Shown here: positions 34,138 through 43,990 of the stretch, in pieces
Position numbering within the stretch: position 1 is the first letter of the stretch
Layout of the letters: each line of letters opens with the position of its first letter
Assembly (NCBI GenBank): GCA_000531095.1
Contig: HG799466.1
Span: 317,139 to 381,138 of the forward strand
Source of the DNA: Gemmata massiliana
GTDB taxonomy: Bacteria; Planctomycetota; Planctomycetia; Gemmatales; Gemmataceae
Direction of reading: 5' to 3'
Length of the DNA: 64,000 nucleotides
Translations under genes and position numbers: made by a program
The notes under the pieces: generated by a model
What the model saw: only the letters and a program-made list of their open reading frames with translations
Databases searched by the model: none
What the model was told of the DNA's origin: nothing

Positions 34138-34644
34138 ATGAACCTGGAACTCAAGACCCTGCGCCGGGAAGCGATCCCGGCCGCACTCGAAAAGGCGCAC
34201 CGCTACCGGCTCCTCAACGAACCGGAGCAGGCCGAGAGCATCTGCGAAGACGTGCTCCGCATCGACCCGGACAATCAGGCCGCACTCGCGTCACTGATCC
34301 TCGCGCTCACCGACCGCTTCGGGAGCCCGCGCCCGGTCCCCCCGCGATACGTCCGCGAATTGCTGCCGCGGCTGACCGGCGACTACGAGCGCGCGTACTT
34401 CGCCGGGATCATCGCCGAACGCGAAGGGATCGCGTGGCTGCGATCCAGTCAGCCGCGGTCCGGCGAGGCCGCGTTCGTGTGCTTCCACGACGCAATGAAC
34501 CATTTTGAAACGGCCGAAGCGCTCAGCCCGCCGGCCAACGACGACGCGCTCCTGCGGTGGAACAGTTGCGCCCGGATGATTATGAAGCACCCCGACGTCT
34601 ACCCGTCTGAGGAAACCACGACCGAGGTCTACGTCGGCGACTGA
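34138..34644 (+). CDS. TPR-like hypothetical protein
   Basis: A 168-residue cytoplasmic protein, preceded by GGGAGGG before ATG 34138. The N-terminal half has a TPR-like helical pair, 'KAHRYRLLNEPEQAESICED' then 'VLRIDPDNQAALASLILALT'. The rest includes 'FVCFHDAMNHFETAEALSPP', again repeat-like. It lacks a signal peptide. It follows sdhB closely on the same strand, so it may be the last gene of the sdh transcript, ahead of a hairpin at 34685. Its function is unknown; a helper of complex II is only a guess from position. Confidence 0.7.
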   Translation: MNLELKTLRREAIPAALEKAHRYRLLNEPEQAESICEDVLRIDPDNQAALASLILALTDRFGSPRPVPPRYVRELLPRLTGDYERAYFAGIIAEREGIAWLRSSQPRSGEAAFVCFHDAMNHFETAEALSPPANDDALLRWNSCARMIMKHPDVYPSEETTTEVYVGD

Positions 34645-34684
34645 TCTGGCACCGACGCGGCCACTGTCAAGACGCGCACGCCAA

Positions 34685-34710
34685 CCGAGTCGAGGTTAGC
34701 TTCGACTCGG
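34685..34710 (+). terminator. Hairpin after the sdh-associated gene
   Basis: A perfect 9-bp stem (CCGAGTCGA at 34685-34693, complement at 34702-34710) with an 8-base loop, followed within ten bases by GGGGCATTTTC. The rest of the gap to 34920 shows no gene. Confidence 0.55.
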
Positions 34711-34920
34711 CGGGGCATTTTCGTAACCAGTGACCCATCCATCACATCGAACGCGGGTGCCCACATTTCGGGCTCAACACTCAGGCTAACTCCAAAAGCA
34801 ACGAACGGTGCGCCCGTTCGCGTCCGGCTGGAGCGGCGACCGTGGCAACCGCGACGGGGCTTTTGACGTAATCATCTCTACAATCACACGACTGGCAGAA
34901 ACGAACTCGGAGCTTGCGAG

Positions 34921-37845
34921 ATGTCGGACCCGGTGCCCCTCCCCGCACCCCTCCCGCCCCCGAAACCAACTCGCCGAACGCCGTGGGGCTACTGGGCCGA
35001 CGCGGTTCTCGCGTTCGCGGTTCTCGCGTTCGCGTTCCTCGCGGGGTCGTTCGTCGCGCGGAATTCGGACGTCTGGCTGCACCTCGCGACCGGGCGCCTC
35101 GTATCGCAGGGCGCGTACCACTTCGGCACGGACCCGTTCGCGTACACCACGGCCGACAAATATTGGGCGAACCACGCCTGGCTCTTTGATCTGGGCCTGT
35201 ACCTCGCGTTCAAGTGGTTCGGGGGTGCCGGTTTGGTGGTACTCAAGGCACTCGCGGTCGCTGGGACCGCGGGTGCGATGTGGGTGACGGCGCGCGGGCG
35301 CGGGGCGGTTTGGCCCATAGCCAGTTGCCTGCTCCTCGCCGTTCTCGCTTGCGGCCCGCGGTTACTCCTTCAACCCACAATTGCGTCGCTCTTGTTGCTC
35401 GCGGTCGGTTTGTGCTGTCTGCGTGCGGGCGGCCGAGCACTGGTCGCGATACCGGTGCTGACCGCCGTTTGGGTGAACCTCGATGCGTGGTTCTTCCTCG
35501 CTCCCGCGCTGGTCGTGCTGTTCTGGCTCGGCCGGCGAATTGACCCGCAGCGAGCGACTCTTCCGGCGTGGCCGAACTGGTTGGTACCAGCGACGTTCGG
35601 CGCGTGTCTGCTCAGCCCTCACCACGTTTTCGCGTTGCGGTTGCCGCTGGAATTGTCTCCGGCGGTGTGGTCGAGCGAGTTCGTGTCCGACCCACGGTTC
35701 GCAGGGGTGTTCGTGTCACCGTGGCACGCCTCGACACTCGGCGCGGCCGGCGGGTACAACCTCGCTGCGTGGGCGTTCTTCGTGCTTCTCGCGCTGGGGA
35801 TCGTTTCCTTTGCAGCGAACCGCACGGCTGTGCTGAGCTGGCGCGTGATGGTGTGGGTACCGTTTGCGTTACTGGCGGCGTGGCAGGCGCGATTGATCCC
35901 GTTCTTCGCGGTCGTAGCCGGGCCAATTACCGCGCTGAATCTGCGAGAAGTGATTTCCGAAACGTCGCTCCCGCGCTTCGGGCGCGGGTTCGCGCTGATC
36001 GGCAGTTCAGCGCTTCTCGTTCTGGCGTGGTTCGGGTGGACGACCGGCTTCTCAAACCGCGACCGCGCTCCGGCTTGGGCCGTTCACACCGATCCGACAC
36101 TCGCGCGTGCAGCCGAGGGAACTTCCGCCGCTCGCCAGCAGAGTGGGTTCACACCCGACAGAGTGCTCGCGACGCACCCCGACGCCGGGCACTATCTCGC
36201 ATGGTTCGCGCCCGGTGAACGATACTTCCTCGATTCGCGATTGCACTTGTTCACACACGTGGCAGGTGATTTCGCAGCAGCCTCGCGTGCGGTCCGATTG
36301 CTCGGCGAACCCGGCCCTGGCGACGCGCGCCAACTGGACGACTTCGGCGCGGTTCTGCTCTACGACCCGGACGGCGGACGAATGACCCGTGCGCTCCGCG
36401 CGACAACCGGCACCGACAGCACGTGGGCGCTCGCGCGCGTCGACGGCGGGGCCGTCCTCCTCGCGCGAAACGCTACGAGTTCGCGCCGATTCGACCCCGA
36501 GCGCGAGGCGTTCAACGGTTCCCCAGCTCCGCTGCCGATCGCGGGAACCGGCCCCGCGACCCTAGCCGAACCGGAGCTGGCGTGGTGGATTGCGACCCGA
36601 ACCGTGGGGCGGTCCGGGTCGTGGGAAGCGGACGCGGCCACGATTTATCTCCGAATGTTTGAAAGCGGCTCCTCGCGCGAGCCGGCGCTGCCGCTACTCG
36701 CGGTCCGCACGGCCCGAGCGGGCGCCGAGGTCGACCCCAACGACCCGATCGCGTGGCTGGCCCTGGCGCGCGCGTACAGCACCCTCGGCGAGCGCACTTG
36801 GGAGCGCGAAGCGAGCACCGGGCTGACGCCACTCGAACACGTCCGACAGGTGCAAATCGCCACGGCTCTCGTTCAAAGTGTGCTCCTGAACCCGGACTCC
36901 GTGCCGGCCCGTGAGAGCCTCGCCGCGGTCTTCCTGCGCCGGAACATGCTCGACAGCGCGCACCCGCACGCGGTCCAAGCGCTGCGCCTGGTGCGCCGCT
37001 CGGGACCGGGTGCGGGTGCAACGCTCGAAGCGTTCGGCGAACGGGTCGGGCGCCTCAACGCGCTGGTCGATCAACTCGAAGCCGGGATTCAAGACGGGGA
37101 AAATCGGTACCTGATTCGCACGATGGGGCTGGCCGGTGATCCACTGGCGCGGGCGCGAATCGCGCTCGAACTGGGGCTGTCACAAAAAGCCATTGATGTG
37201 CTGCGCACGTCGCACCCGGACCTCTACGGCGGTGCGGGTTTGGGGTTACTCGCCGACCTGCTCCTCCAGTCCGGACAGGCGGCCGAGTGCCGGGTGCTAC
37301 TCGACCGCGCGGAGCTCCGCCGCAACCCGGACGTACTCGGGATCGCCACTTTGCCCCGCGCCGCGGACCCGAACGGGTATAATTGGGCGTACCAACTGCC
37401 GACCTACGACTGGCTCGACCTGTGCCAGTGTGCGGCCGTCGGCCGGTACCCCAGTGCGACCGAAGCCGTTGACCGGATTTGCGCGCGTTTGAACGCGGAA
37501 GAACAAAGCCAAGCACAATCAGTTGCGACGAGCGGTGCGGCCCTGTTCGTTCTGGAAATCGGAATAGGAGCGCCACCGATCCCGGTACACGCTCGCCTGA
37601 GCCGAGCGCGAGATCGGGCGCGATTCACTGAGGTACTGGTGCAGGTCAAATCCCTGTCCACTGCCCAGGCCGATCTCACGACACTCGCTGGGGTACTCGA
37701 ACTCGAGCGCGGAGCACCCAGTGCCGCATTGAGCCGGTTCAAAAGTGCGCAAACGCTGTACACGCCCACAAAGAGTATGGGGCTCGCGGCCCCAGGCGCG
37801 CCGCTGGCTTCACGGTATTATGAAGTACTCAACAAATATCGTTAG
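34921..37845 (+). CDS. Large membrane protein with TPR-like C-terminal half
   Basis: A 974-residue protein. The N-terminal Pro-rich stretch (1-25) is followed by about nine or ten hydrophobic helices up to residue 400, with a short conserved-looking piece 'SDVWLHLATGRLVSQGAYHF' then 'GTDPFAYTTADKYWANHAWL' near the first helices. This resembles planctomycete relatives of membrane glycosyltransferases (DUF-type 'oligosaccharyl' proteins), but no catalytic motif is certain. The C-terminal 500 residues are TPR-like ('DPNDPIAWLALARAYSTLGE' and later 'AGLGLLADLLLQSGQAAECR'). I give no function. It precedes the FG-GAP lipoprotein gene by 43 bases and may be cotranscribed. Confidence 0.65.
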   Translation: MSDPVPLPAPLPPPKPTRRTPWGYWADAVLAFAVLAFAFLAGSFVARNSDVWLHLATGRLVSQGAYHFGTDPFAYTTADKYWANHAWLFDLGLYLAFKWFGGAGLVVLKALAVAGTAGAMWVTARGRGAVWPIASCLLLAVLACGPRLLLQPTIASLLLLAVGLCCLRAGGRALVAIPVLTAVWVNLDAWFFLAPALVVLFWLGRRIDPQRATLPAWPNWLVPATFGACLLSPHHVFALRLPLELSPAVWSSEFVSDPRFAGVFVSPWHASTLGAAGGYNLAAWAFFVLLALGIVSFAANRTAVLSWRVMVWVPFALLAAWQARLIPFFAVVAGPITALNLREVISETSLPRFGRGFALIGSSALLVLAWFGWTTGFSNRDRAPAWAVHTDPTLARAAEGTSAARQQSGFTPDRVLATHPDAGHYLAWFAPGERYFLDSRLHLFTHVAGDFAAASRAVRLLGEPGPGDARQLDDFGAVLLYDPDGGRMTRALRATTGTDSTWALARVDGGAVLLARNATSSRRFDPEREAFNGSPAPLPIAGTGPATLAEPELAWWIATRTVGRSGSWEADAATIYLRMFESGSSREPALPLLAVRTARAGAEVDPNDPIAWLALARAYSTLGERTWEREASTGLTPLEHVRQVQIATALVQSVLLNPDSVPARESLAAVFLRRNMLDSAHPHAVQALRLVRRSGPGAGATLEAFGERVGRLNALVDQLEAGIQDGENRYLIRTMGLAGDPLARARIALELGLSQKAIDVLRTSHPDLYGGAGLGLLADLLLQSGQAAECRVLLDRAELRRNPDVLGIATLPRAADPNGYNWAYQLPTYDWLDLCQCAAVGRYPSATEAVDRICARLNAEEQSQAQSVATSGAALFVLEIGIGAPPIPVHARLSRARDRARFTEVLVQVKSLSTAQADLTTLAGVLELERGAPSAALSRFKSAQTLYTPTKSMGLAAPGAPLASRYYEVLNKYR

Positions 37846-37888
37846 AACGCGCCGGTCCGCACTCATCGCTCTCTGATTGAGGTCGTTC

Positions 37889-39463
37889 ATGGTTTCTTAT
37901 CGCCGCTGGCTCGTTCTGTGCCCGGTCGTGGTTGCGGGGGCGCTCGCGGCCCTCGTGGGTTGCGGAGGCACTTCGACCACACCGCCCACGCAGCCGGACG
38001 CACCCGAACCAACACCGACCGCCCTGCCCTCCGACATGGAGGCCCAGGTCCACAACTTCTGTGGCGGTTCGTGCCACGCCTACCCGCCACCCGATTCGTT
38101 CCCGAAACGCCACTGGCGCGCGGAGGTCGAGCGCGGGTTCCGGTTCTTCGACCAATCCGGGATGAGTACCGTCCCGCCGAAGCTCGCGCACGTCGTCCGT
38201 TACTACGAAGAACGGGCCGCGGACGAGTACACCCCGCCACAAGTGGCCGCCTCGTCCCGTCCGCTCGGGGTCAACCTTGAGCCCGTGAGCTACCCGCCCC
38301 CGGCCGGGGACCGCCCGATGATTTCACACGTTAACCCGGTCAAGTTGCCCTCCGGCCGGGTCGACGCCGCGGCCCTTGCCCGCGCGCCGTTCACGCTCGT
38401 CGCGTGCGACATGCGCGGCGGGCGGGTGCTCGCGCTGGACCCGACTGCCGCAGCCCCGGCGTGGCGAGAGTTGGTGCGGGTTCCGAACCCGGCCCACGCC
38501 GAGGTGCTCGACCTCGACGGCGACGGGGTACTCGACTTGCTCGTCGCGGACCTCGGTAGCTACCCGCCGACCGACCGCAAGTGCGGGAGCGTGGTTTGGG
38601 CTCGCGGGCGGGCCGACGGCTCGTTCCAGCCGATCACTCTACTGAAGAACGTGGGGCGCGTTGCCGACGTGCGGGCGGCTGACTTCCGCGGCACCGGGAA
38701 GCTCGACCTGGTGGTCGGGGTATTCGGGCTCCACACCGTCGGCGAAGTGCTGTTTCTGGAGAACCGAACCACGGACTGGAACCAACCCGACTTCGTGCCA
38801 ACTACTGTTGATGCGCGCCCGGGTGCGATTCACGTTCCGGTCGCGGACCTCAACGGCGACGGCCGCCCGGACTTCGTCGCCCTCATTGCACAGGAACACG
38901 AGATGGTTGTCGCGTTCCTCAACGAAGGCGGCGGCAAATTTGGGAAGAAAGTGCTGTACCGAGCCCCGCACCCCGGGTGGGGCAGCAGCGGCATCCAACT
39001 GGTAGACCTAAACGGCGACGGAAAGCTCGACGTCCTGTACACGAACGGCGACATCCTTGATGAGCCGTACTTGTGGAAGCCGTACCACGGGGTTCAGTGG
39101 CTGGAGAATAAAGGCGATCTGACGTTCGAGCACCGGCGAATCGCACCCATGTACGGGGTGCACAATGCGGTCGCCGCGCGGGTGACCGGCGGGCCGCTCC
39201 CCGACATCCTTGCGGTCAGCTTCCTGCCGGCCGACAAGTTCCCCGATCGCGCGACCAAGCGAGCGGACGCGGTGGTACTGTTCGAGCAGGTCGCGCCCGG
39301 GAAGTTCGAGCGGCACGTGCTCGCGAGCGTGCAGTGCGACGCGGTCGTCTGCGCGGCCGCCGACCTCTACCGGTCCGGACGGAACGATCTGGTGATCGGG
39401 AACTTCAGCAGCCCAACGACCGATCACCCGGTAACGATCTGGAAGAATCACGGGAAGAAGTAG
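37889..39463 (+). CDS. FG-GAP/VCBS-repeat lipoprotein with a CX3CH motif
   Basis: A 524-residue lipoprotein. Lipobox LVGC puts the lipidated Cys at 25, and ATG 37889 has GAGG upstream. Residues 58-63 read CGGSCH, three residues between the Cys pair, followed by 'AYPPPDSFPKRHWRAEVERG'. Related planctomycete proteins carry a CxxCH-type site here, so this may be a non-standard heme c site or a degenerate one. The rest is a beta-propeller of FG-GAP repeats with Ca-binding-like loops, for example 'LDLDGDGVLDLLVADLG', 'DLNGDGRPDFVAL' and 'DLNGDGKLDVLYTNGDI'. It lies downstream of the large membrane TPR protein gene and points toward two minus-strand TPR genes. Confidence 0.8.
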   Translation: MVSYRRWLVLCPVVVAGALAALVGCGGTSTTPPTQPDAPEPTPTALPSDMEAQVHNFCGGSCHAYPPPDSFPKRHWRAEVERGFRFFDQSGMSTVPPKLAHVVRYYEERAADEYTPPQVAASSRPLGVNLEPVSYPPPAGDRPMISHVNPVKLPSGRVDAAALARAPFTLVACDMRGGRVLALDPTAAAPAWRELVRVPNPAHAEVLDLDGDGVLDLLVADLGSYPPTDRKCGSVVWARGRADGSFQPITLLKNVGRVADVRAADFRGTGKLDLVVGVFGLHTVGEVLFLENRTTDWNQPDFVPTTVDARPGAIHVPVADLNGDGRPDFVALIAQEHEMVVAFLNEGGGKFGKKVLYRAPHPGWGSSGIQLVDLNGDGKLDVLYTNGDILDEPYLWKPYHGVQWLENKGDLTFEHRRIAPMYGVHNAVAARVTGGPLPDILAVSFLPADKFPDRATKRADAVVLFEQVAPGKFERHVLASVQCDAVVCAAADLYRSGRNDLVIGNFSSPTTDHPVTIWKNHGKK

Positions 39464-39476
39464 ACGCGCCGGGCGG

Positions 39477-40754
39477 TCATTCTTTGCCAGCGGCCGCCCG
39501 GGCGCGGTGCTCCTCGGCCCTCGCACGCTCCCCGCGCGACTCGTAGTACGCGGCGAGTGCCAAATGGGACGCCCGGTGTTCCGGGTCGAGCTTGAGGGCC
39601 CCGAGGAGCCAGCGCTCGCCCACGTCCCCGCGGCCGGTTTGGATCAGCAACTGCCCCATTTCAAAGTGGAGCGCCGGGTCGAGCGGGAACTCGGCGAGCT
39701 GGCGGCTCTGTAGTTCGGTGAGCCGCGCGACCCGGTCCTTGATCTCGTCGGCCTTGAGCCCCTGCACGCGGGCCTCTTCGGACTTCCCCTGTTGGCGGAG
39801 CGCCTCGAACAGGAGCCACTGAGCCTGGTAGTCCTCTGGCATCGCGACCGCGGCGCGCCGGAGCCATTGTTCCGCGTCGGCCTTCCGGTCCTCGGTCATC
39901 GCGAGTTGCCCGCGGGTACGGAGGCACGGGCCGTCGTCCGGATGGCGCTCGAGGGTCTCATCGAGCAGCCGGCGCGCCTCGTCGCGCCGACCGAGAAAGT
40001 TGTAACACCGCGCCAGCCGAGCCACGAGCCCGGGGTCGTCGGGGTGCCGGGCGCGGAGTACCTCCAGGTTCCGGGCGGCCTCCTCGTACCCGCCCAGGGA
40101 GATGACCGCGTCCGCGAGGCGGCGCCGCGCGTAATCCCGGCCCGGATCGAGGTCGAGAACCCGGCGAAAATCCTCGGCCCCGCGCACCGCACCGCGCCCG
40201 ATCACATAGGTTTCCCCGCGAAGTTCGAGCGCCCGGACGTTGTCCGGGCTCCGCTGCAGCCACGCTTCGAGACAGGCCATCGCGTCGAGGATGCGGTACA
40301 CCCGCAGGTACCCCATAGCGAGCGCCTCCCACACCAGCGGCCCGGCGGCCCCGGGCGCTTCCGCGGCCCGGTTCTGGAGGTACACCTCGACCTCCCGCAT
40401 GTTCCCGCTCGCGGCCTGCACTAGCGCCCACTCGAACGCGGTTTCGTCGGTCGCCTGCCCCAAATTGCTTTGGGCCGCGCGAAGCTCGCGGCGCGCGCCC
40501 TCGACGTCGCCGTCCTGCCACGCCGCGCGGCACGCCGCGAGCCGGACCGGTGCGCGACCGCCCCACAGACGCGCGCACGCCGCCAATTCGCGGCGCGCCG
40601 CCGCCGGGTTGTGCCGCGCTAGTGCGGCGCGGCCGGCTCGGAGTCGGGACCACGCCCACACGTTCGGGGCAACCACGACCACCACGATTACGACCGCCGC
40701 GAGCCCGATCGCGCCCCGGCGCGTGGCGAAGACCTTCAAGAGCCGACGAATCAT
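39477..40754 (-). CDS. Membrane-anchored TPR protein
   Basis: A 425-residue protein with one N-terminal membrane helix (about 13-35, 'GAIGLAAVVIVVVVVAPNVW') and at least six TPR-like helical pairs after it, for example 'DAMACLEAWLQRSPDNVRAL', 'EAARNLEVLRARHPDDPGLV' and 'WLLGALKLDPEHRASHLALA'. TPR arrays bind partner proteins. It is 22 bases after another TPR protein gene on the minus strand, so the pair is probably cotranscribed. No enzymatic domain is visible. It converges with the FG-GAP lipoprotein gene, with only 13 bases between the stop codons. Confidence 0.75.
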   Translation of the reverse strand: MIRRLLKVFATRRGAIGLAAVVIVVVVVAPNVWAWSRLRAGRAALARHNPAAARRELAACARLWGGRAPVRLAACRAAWQDGDVEGARRELRAAQSNLGQATDETAFEWALVQAASGNMREVEVYLQNRAAEAPGAAGPLVWEALAMGYLRVYRILDAMACLEAWLQRSPDNVRALELRGETYVIGRGAVRGAEDFRRVLDLDPGRDYARRRLADAVISLGGYEEAARNLEVLRARHPDDPGLVARLARCYNFLGRRDEARRLLDETLERHPDDGPCLRTRGQLAMTEDRKADAEQWLRRAAVAMPEDYQAQWLLFEALRQQGKSEEARVQGLKADEIKDRVARLTELQSRQLAEFPLDPALHFEMGQLLIQTGRGDVGERWLLGALKLDPEHRASHLALAAYYESRGERARAEEHRARAAAGKE

Positions 40755-40776
40755 GGTTGGCCTTAGAACGAACGGT

Positions 40777-42156
40777 TCAAGGGGTCTGCGGCCGGGCAGA
40801 CAATTGTTTGGCTACCGCGCGGTGCCGGGCGGCAAGGGCCGGTTTGTCCAAGTCGCGGTAAAGGACGACGAGTGACTGGTGCGTCGGCAAGTGCTCCGGG
40901 TCGGCTTGCAGCGCGGCGTCGAACCACCGCAGCGCTTCCCGCACCTGCCCCGCGCGGAGCGCGATGTGCGCGAGTTCGTGGAGGAGCGCCGGGTCGCGCG
41001 GGTTCCGTTGGAGCGGCCCCTGGACCAGCGCCAGGACGCGCTCGTTGTCAGCCTCAAGTTGTTTGATCGTCTCGTATTCGCGCTTGGCCTCGGCCTGCTG
41101 CCTGTTGCGAGCGAGCGCGAGTGCGTACTGGTGCCGCGCCGCAACGTTCCCGGGGTCATTCTTGATCGCGCGACCGAGGTAGTCGACGGCCGCTTGTTCG
41201 TCGCCCTCGGCCAGCGCCCGCGCCCCGCGCTCGAGGAGCGCGTCCGAGTTATCCGGGTGCCGGAGCAGGCAGTCGTCGAGCGCGACTCGCGCTTCGGCCG
41301 TGCGCCCTTGGAGGGAGAGAGCTTTCGCCCACAGGATGTGGACCTGGGCGTTGTCCGGGAGCCGCTCGCGTAACACCACTAACTGTTCGATCGCGTCCTC
41401 CCCGTTCCGCCGGTTGACGAACAGGGTCGCTAGACGGAGTCGCGCTTCGAGCAGATCCGGGTCGAGTTCGAGAACCCGACGGTAGGCCGCGATCGCGTGC
41501 TCGAACCCCATTTGGCTCTCGAGGAACTTGCCCCGGAGCAACAGCGCGAGCGTGTCATCGGGGTCTTGGTCGAGCCACTCACCGAGTGCGTTGTGGGCTT
41601 CCAAGTATCGGTACCGTGTCATCAGCCCCGCGACGACCGCCTCGCGCGCGAGGCGCGCATGTGGACCGCCCGCGCTAATATGGGACCGAATCGCTGGAGC
41701 CGTCGTGTCTACGTCCCCCAGGTAGGCTCGGTGGTAGAGCAACTCAAAGGCCAGAGTCTCGTCTTGGCCGTAAAGCTGGTCGTAACGTTCGAGAGACGTG
41801 TCTGCCGAGGCCGCGTCCCCGGTGCGACGGGCGATGCGGGCAGAAAGCACGAGAACCTCACGTTGGTCCGGCCACAACCACTGGCAGTGCCGGAGGCGCC
41901 CAGCGGCCTCCGCATTGTGCCAGCGGTCGGCGGCCCGCTCCGCCGCTCTCAGATTGTTTGTAAACCAGAACCAGGCGCTCCCAACAACAAACAGCGCGAC
42001 CAACGCGAGCAGCGCAACGGCCCAAAAAGGGCGGCGCCGAATGAACCGGACGGGAGCGAGAAAGAACCGAGCCACCCGCCCGGGGCGGCGCATCCCCCCA
42101 AGCGCCGGGTTCAGTTCCAACGGGGGAGAGGTCGCGTCGAGGTTTGGTGCTGACAT
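40777..42156 (-). CDS. Membrane-anchored TPR protein
   Basis: A 459-residue protein with one N-terminal helix (about 43-66, 'FWAVALLALVALFVVGSAWF') and a TPR array through the rest ('AYRRVLELDPDLLEARLRLA', 'LDDCLLRHPDNSDALLERGA' and 'WFDAALQADPEHLPTHQSLV'). It shares its architecture with the next gene downstream (39477-40754), suggesting a paralogous pair or two parts of one complex. The gene upstream on the same strand is a small lipoprotein 30 bases away. Confidence 0.75.
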   Translation of the reverse strand: MSAPNLDATSPPLELNPALGGMRRPGRVARFFLAPVRFIRRRPFWAVALLALVALFVVGSAWFWFTNNLRAAERAADRWHNAEAAGRLRHCQWLWPDQREVLVLSARIARRTGDAASADTSLERYDQLYGQDETLAFELLYHRAYLGDVDTTAPAIRSHISAGGPHARLAREAVVAGLMTRYRYLEAHNALGEWLDQDPDDTLALLLRGKFLESQMGFEHAIAAYRRVLELDPDLLEARLRLATLFVNRRNGEDAIEQLVVLRERLPDNAQVHILWAKALSLQGRTAEARVALDDCLLRHPDNSDALLERGARALAEGDEQAAVDYLGRAIKNDPGNVAARHQYALALARNRQQAEAKREYETIKQLEADNERVLALVQGPLQRNPRDPALLHELAHIALRAGQVREALRWFDAALQADPEHLPTHQSLVVLYRDLDKPALAARHRAVAKQLSARPQTP

Positions 42157-42186
42157 GAAGGAACTCGGCGGGCGACTGCACTGCGG

Positions 42187-42728
42187 TCATTTCAACGTGA
42201 TGTCAAACGTCGGCTGCCCGCTTTTCACGGTGACGCTCAGCGTCGTCGTCTCGGCCTTCGAGTACTCGTTCGGGATTTGAACGTACTTGGCCGCATTCGC
42301 AGCAGCCATCGCCGCGGGCGGACCGCCGGGAGTGTACCCCGAATCTTTGCCGGCGCCTTCCGGTGGCTTATTTTCTTTGACTTTCGCCAACGGATTCTCG
42401 GGGCCTCCGCCCTTCGCTCCGCCCTTTGAAGTCATCCCGGCGCTCCCGGTTGGTTTGCTTCCCTTGAGCGACTCGGTTTCTACGCAAACCTTGTATTCGC
42501 CTGCGAGCACACCGGGCATTGTATACGTGCCGTCCTCTTGAATGGTCGCGGAAAACGTCGGTCCCTCCCCGGCGGCCACAAAGGTCACGAACCCGCCTTT
42601 GAGGGCCTTGCCGTTGTAACTGACCTTACCGGACATGTCCTGCTTTCCCCCACCGCACCCGCTGAAGAAAAGAATCAGAGAGCAGAGGATAGTTGCACAG
42701 AAAATCCGTTGGAAAGAAGCTCGCATCA
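42187..42728 (-). CDS. Small lipoprotein with carboxypeptidase-regulatory-like fold
   Basis: A 180-residue lipoprotein from ATG 42728 (GGAG upstream). Lipobox FSGC places lipidated Cys at 24. The mature part begins 'MSGKVSYNGKALKGGFVTFV' and has 'IQEDGTYTMPGVLAGEYKVC', the transthyretin/carboxypeptidase-regulatory beta-sandwich typical of hundreds of planctomycete lipoproteins. A Gly/Pro/Lys-rich region follows and the C-terminus is 'ETTTLSVTVKSGQPTFDITL'. It lies between a DUF1559 gene and two TPR genes on the same strand. Confidence 0.85.
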
Positions 42729-42813
42729 GCGTAGCTCCGAAGAGAGGAATTGAACGAGAAACGGGTCCGGACAACCGGACCCGAAGTTAGACTTTACTTT
42801 GATAGCGGAGAAC

Positions 42814-43719
42814 TTACCAGTTGCTCCCGAGAACTTCGCCACCGTTCGGCGTGAGCGCGGACCAGAATGTGGCGCCACTTACGCCGGACGAAACACCGCG
42901 GACGCTACCATCAGCCAGTGCAACCAGAACCGTACCGGTGTGCATCGAGCTCGCGCGCCCGGCGTCAGCTTGGGCCGGAGAACCTCGCACGTTGAATTGG
43001 GGGACAGCCGCCGCGCCGGTCGGGTACCCGAGGTCGGCGTCCGCGGTGACCGAACCCCAGTCCGGCCAGAAGTTGTCCGTGTAGTTACCGGAGCTCGTGA
43101 GCGACACCTTCTCGACGTAGATGATCGTGTTCGAGGTACCGTCGGTAATGTTGGCCGGGTACTTCCGGTAGCCCTGCGGCCCCCAGTAGGTGTTGCCGCC
43201 GACGAGTTGGGAGTTGATCGCGTAGCTCGTTCGCCCGCGACCGCCGTTGTTCGACGTGAGCGTGGCGTCCGACGGGCAGCCGTATGTCTTGATGACCGCC
43301 GTCTGGAGCTCCGCTCCGCTCGGGCCGCCCCACGCAGAGTACGTGGGCAGGTTCCCGTTCCGGTCGTCGATGAAACCGGCCGAACCGTCGGACTTCTTGT
43401 AGCTCTGGTCGTACCAGTTCTTTTGTTCGATGAACGGGAGCAGGTGCACGAAGTGGCCGCCGTGCCCGTTACCTGAAGTTGCTCGGAAGCTGGGGTAGAG
43501 ACCGAGAGACATCGGCATGTTGCCGTTGTTCGTGTCCGCCATGTTGATGAAGCCCAAACTCAACTGCTTGAGGTTGTTCGAGCAGGACATGCGAGCAGCC
43601 GCTTCACGAACTTTTTGAACAGCCGGCAAGAGCAGACCGATGAGGATCGCGATAATTGCGATAACGACTAGTAGCTCGATCAGTGTAAAAGCGCGTCGTC
43701 GGGAGAGCGGAGTCGGCAC
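42814..43719 (-). CDS. DUF1559 prepilin-type N-terminal cleavage protein
   Basis: A pseudopilin-like protein of 301 residues from GTG 43719, with GGAGG 7 bases upstream. The type IV pilin leader '[20 protein letters not shown]' (prepilin peptidase cleavage before Phe) is followed by '[20 protein letters not shown]', the DUF1559 hallmark. The C-terminal end has '[20 protein letters not shown]', also typical. These proteins are amplified in Planctomycetes and are probably envelope-bound. It is the first gene of a minus-strand set with a lipoprotein and two TPR proteins, divergent from the CRTAC1 gene. Confidence 0.9.
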   Translation of the reverse strand: MPTPLSRRRAFTLIELLVVIAIIAILIGLLLPAVQKVREAAARMSCSNNLKQLSLGFINMADTNNGNMPMSLGLYPSFRATSGNGHGGHFVHLLPFIEQKNWYDQSYKKSDGSAGFIDDRNGNLPTYSAWGGPSGAELQTAVIKTYGCPSDATLTSNNGGRGRTSYAINSQLVGGNTYWGPQGYRKYPANITDGTSNTIIYVEKVSLTSSGNYTDNFWPDWGSVTADADLGYPTGAAAVPQFNVRGSPAQADAGRASSMHTGTVLVALADGSVRGVSSGVSGATFWSALTPNGGEVLGSNW

Positions 43720-43990
43720 TGAGAACCTCCAGAAAGGATCAGAGATGGGTTGGACCACCCAGATTACTATGAAAACGGACGGACCCCATAATGAAAGCGA
43801 GTACGGGGCATCTACCTCACAAAAAGCTATCCTCACACATCCATCATGTCAACACCAAATATCATGTCAACACCAAATCCTGTACCTCCACCGCAATCCC
43901 GCGACCGCTCGCTCTCTTCCCATCCGCGTTCTGCTATCCTCAAATTACGATAGATAGATGTTTCATTTCATAACTCTCCGAGGTCATCGC
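43720..43990. promoter_or_regulatory. Divergent AT-richer promoter region with tandem 18-bp repeats
   Basis: Between the divergent DUF1559 and CRTAC1 genes lies AT-rich DNA, unlike the rest of the window. It contains two perfect adjacent 18-bp copies of ATCATGTCAACACCAAAT at 43843-43860 and 43861-43878. A tandem operator or binding-site array is plausible. No gene is visible. Confidence 0.45.

Noticed and set aside
43843-43878. CRISPR array
   Set aside because: Only two adjacent repeat units with no spacer between them.
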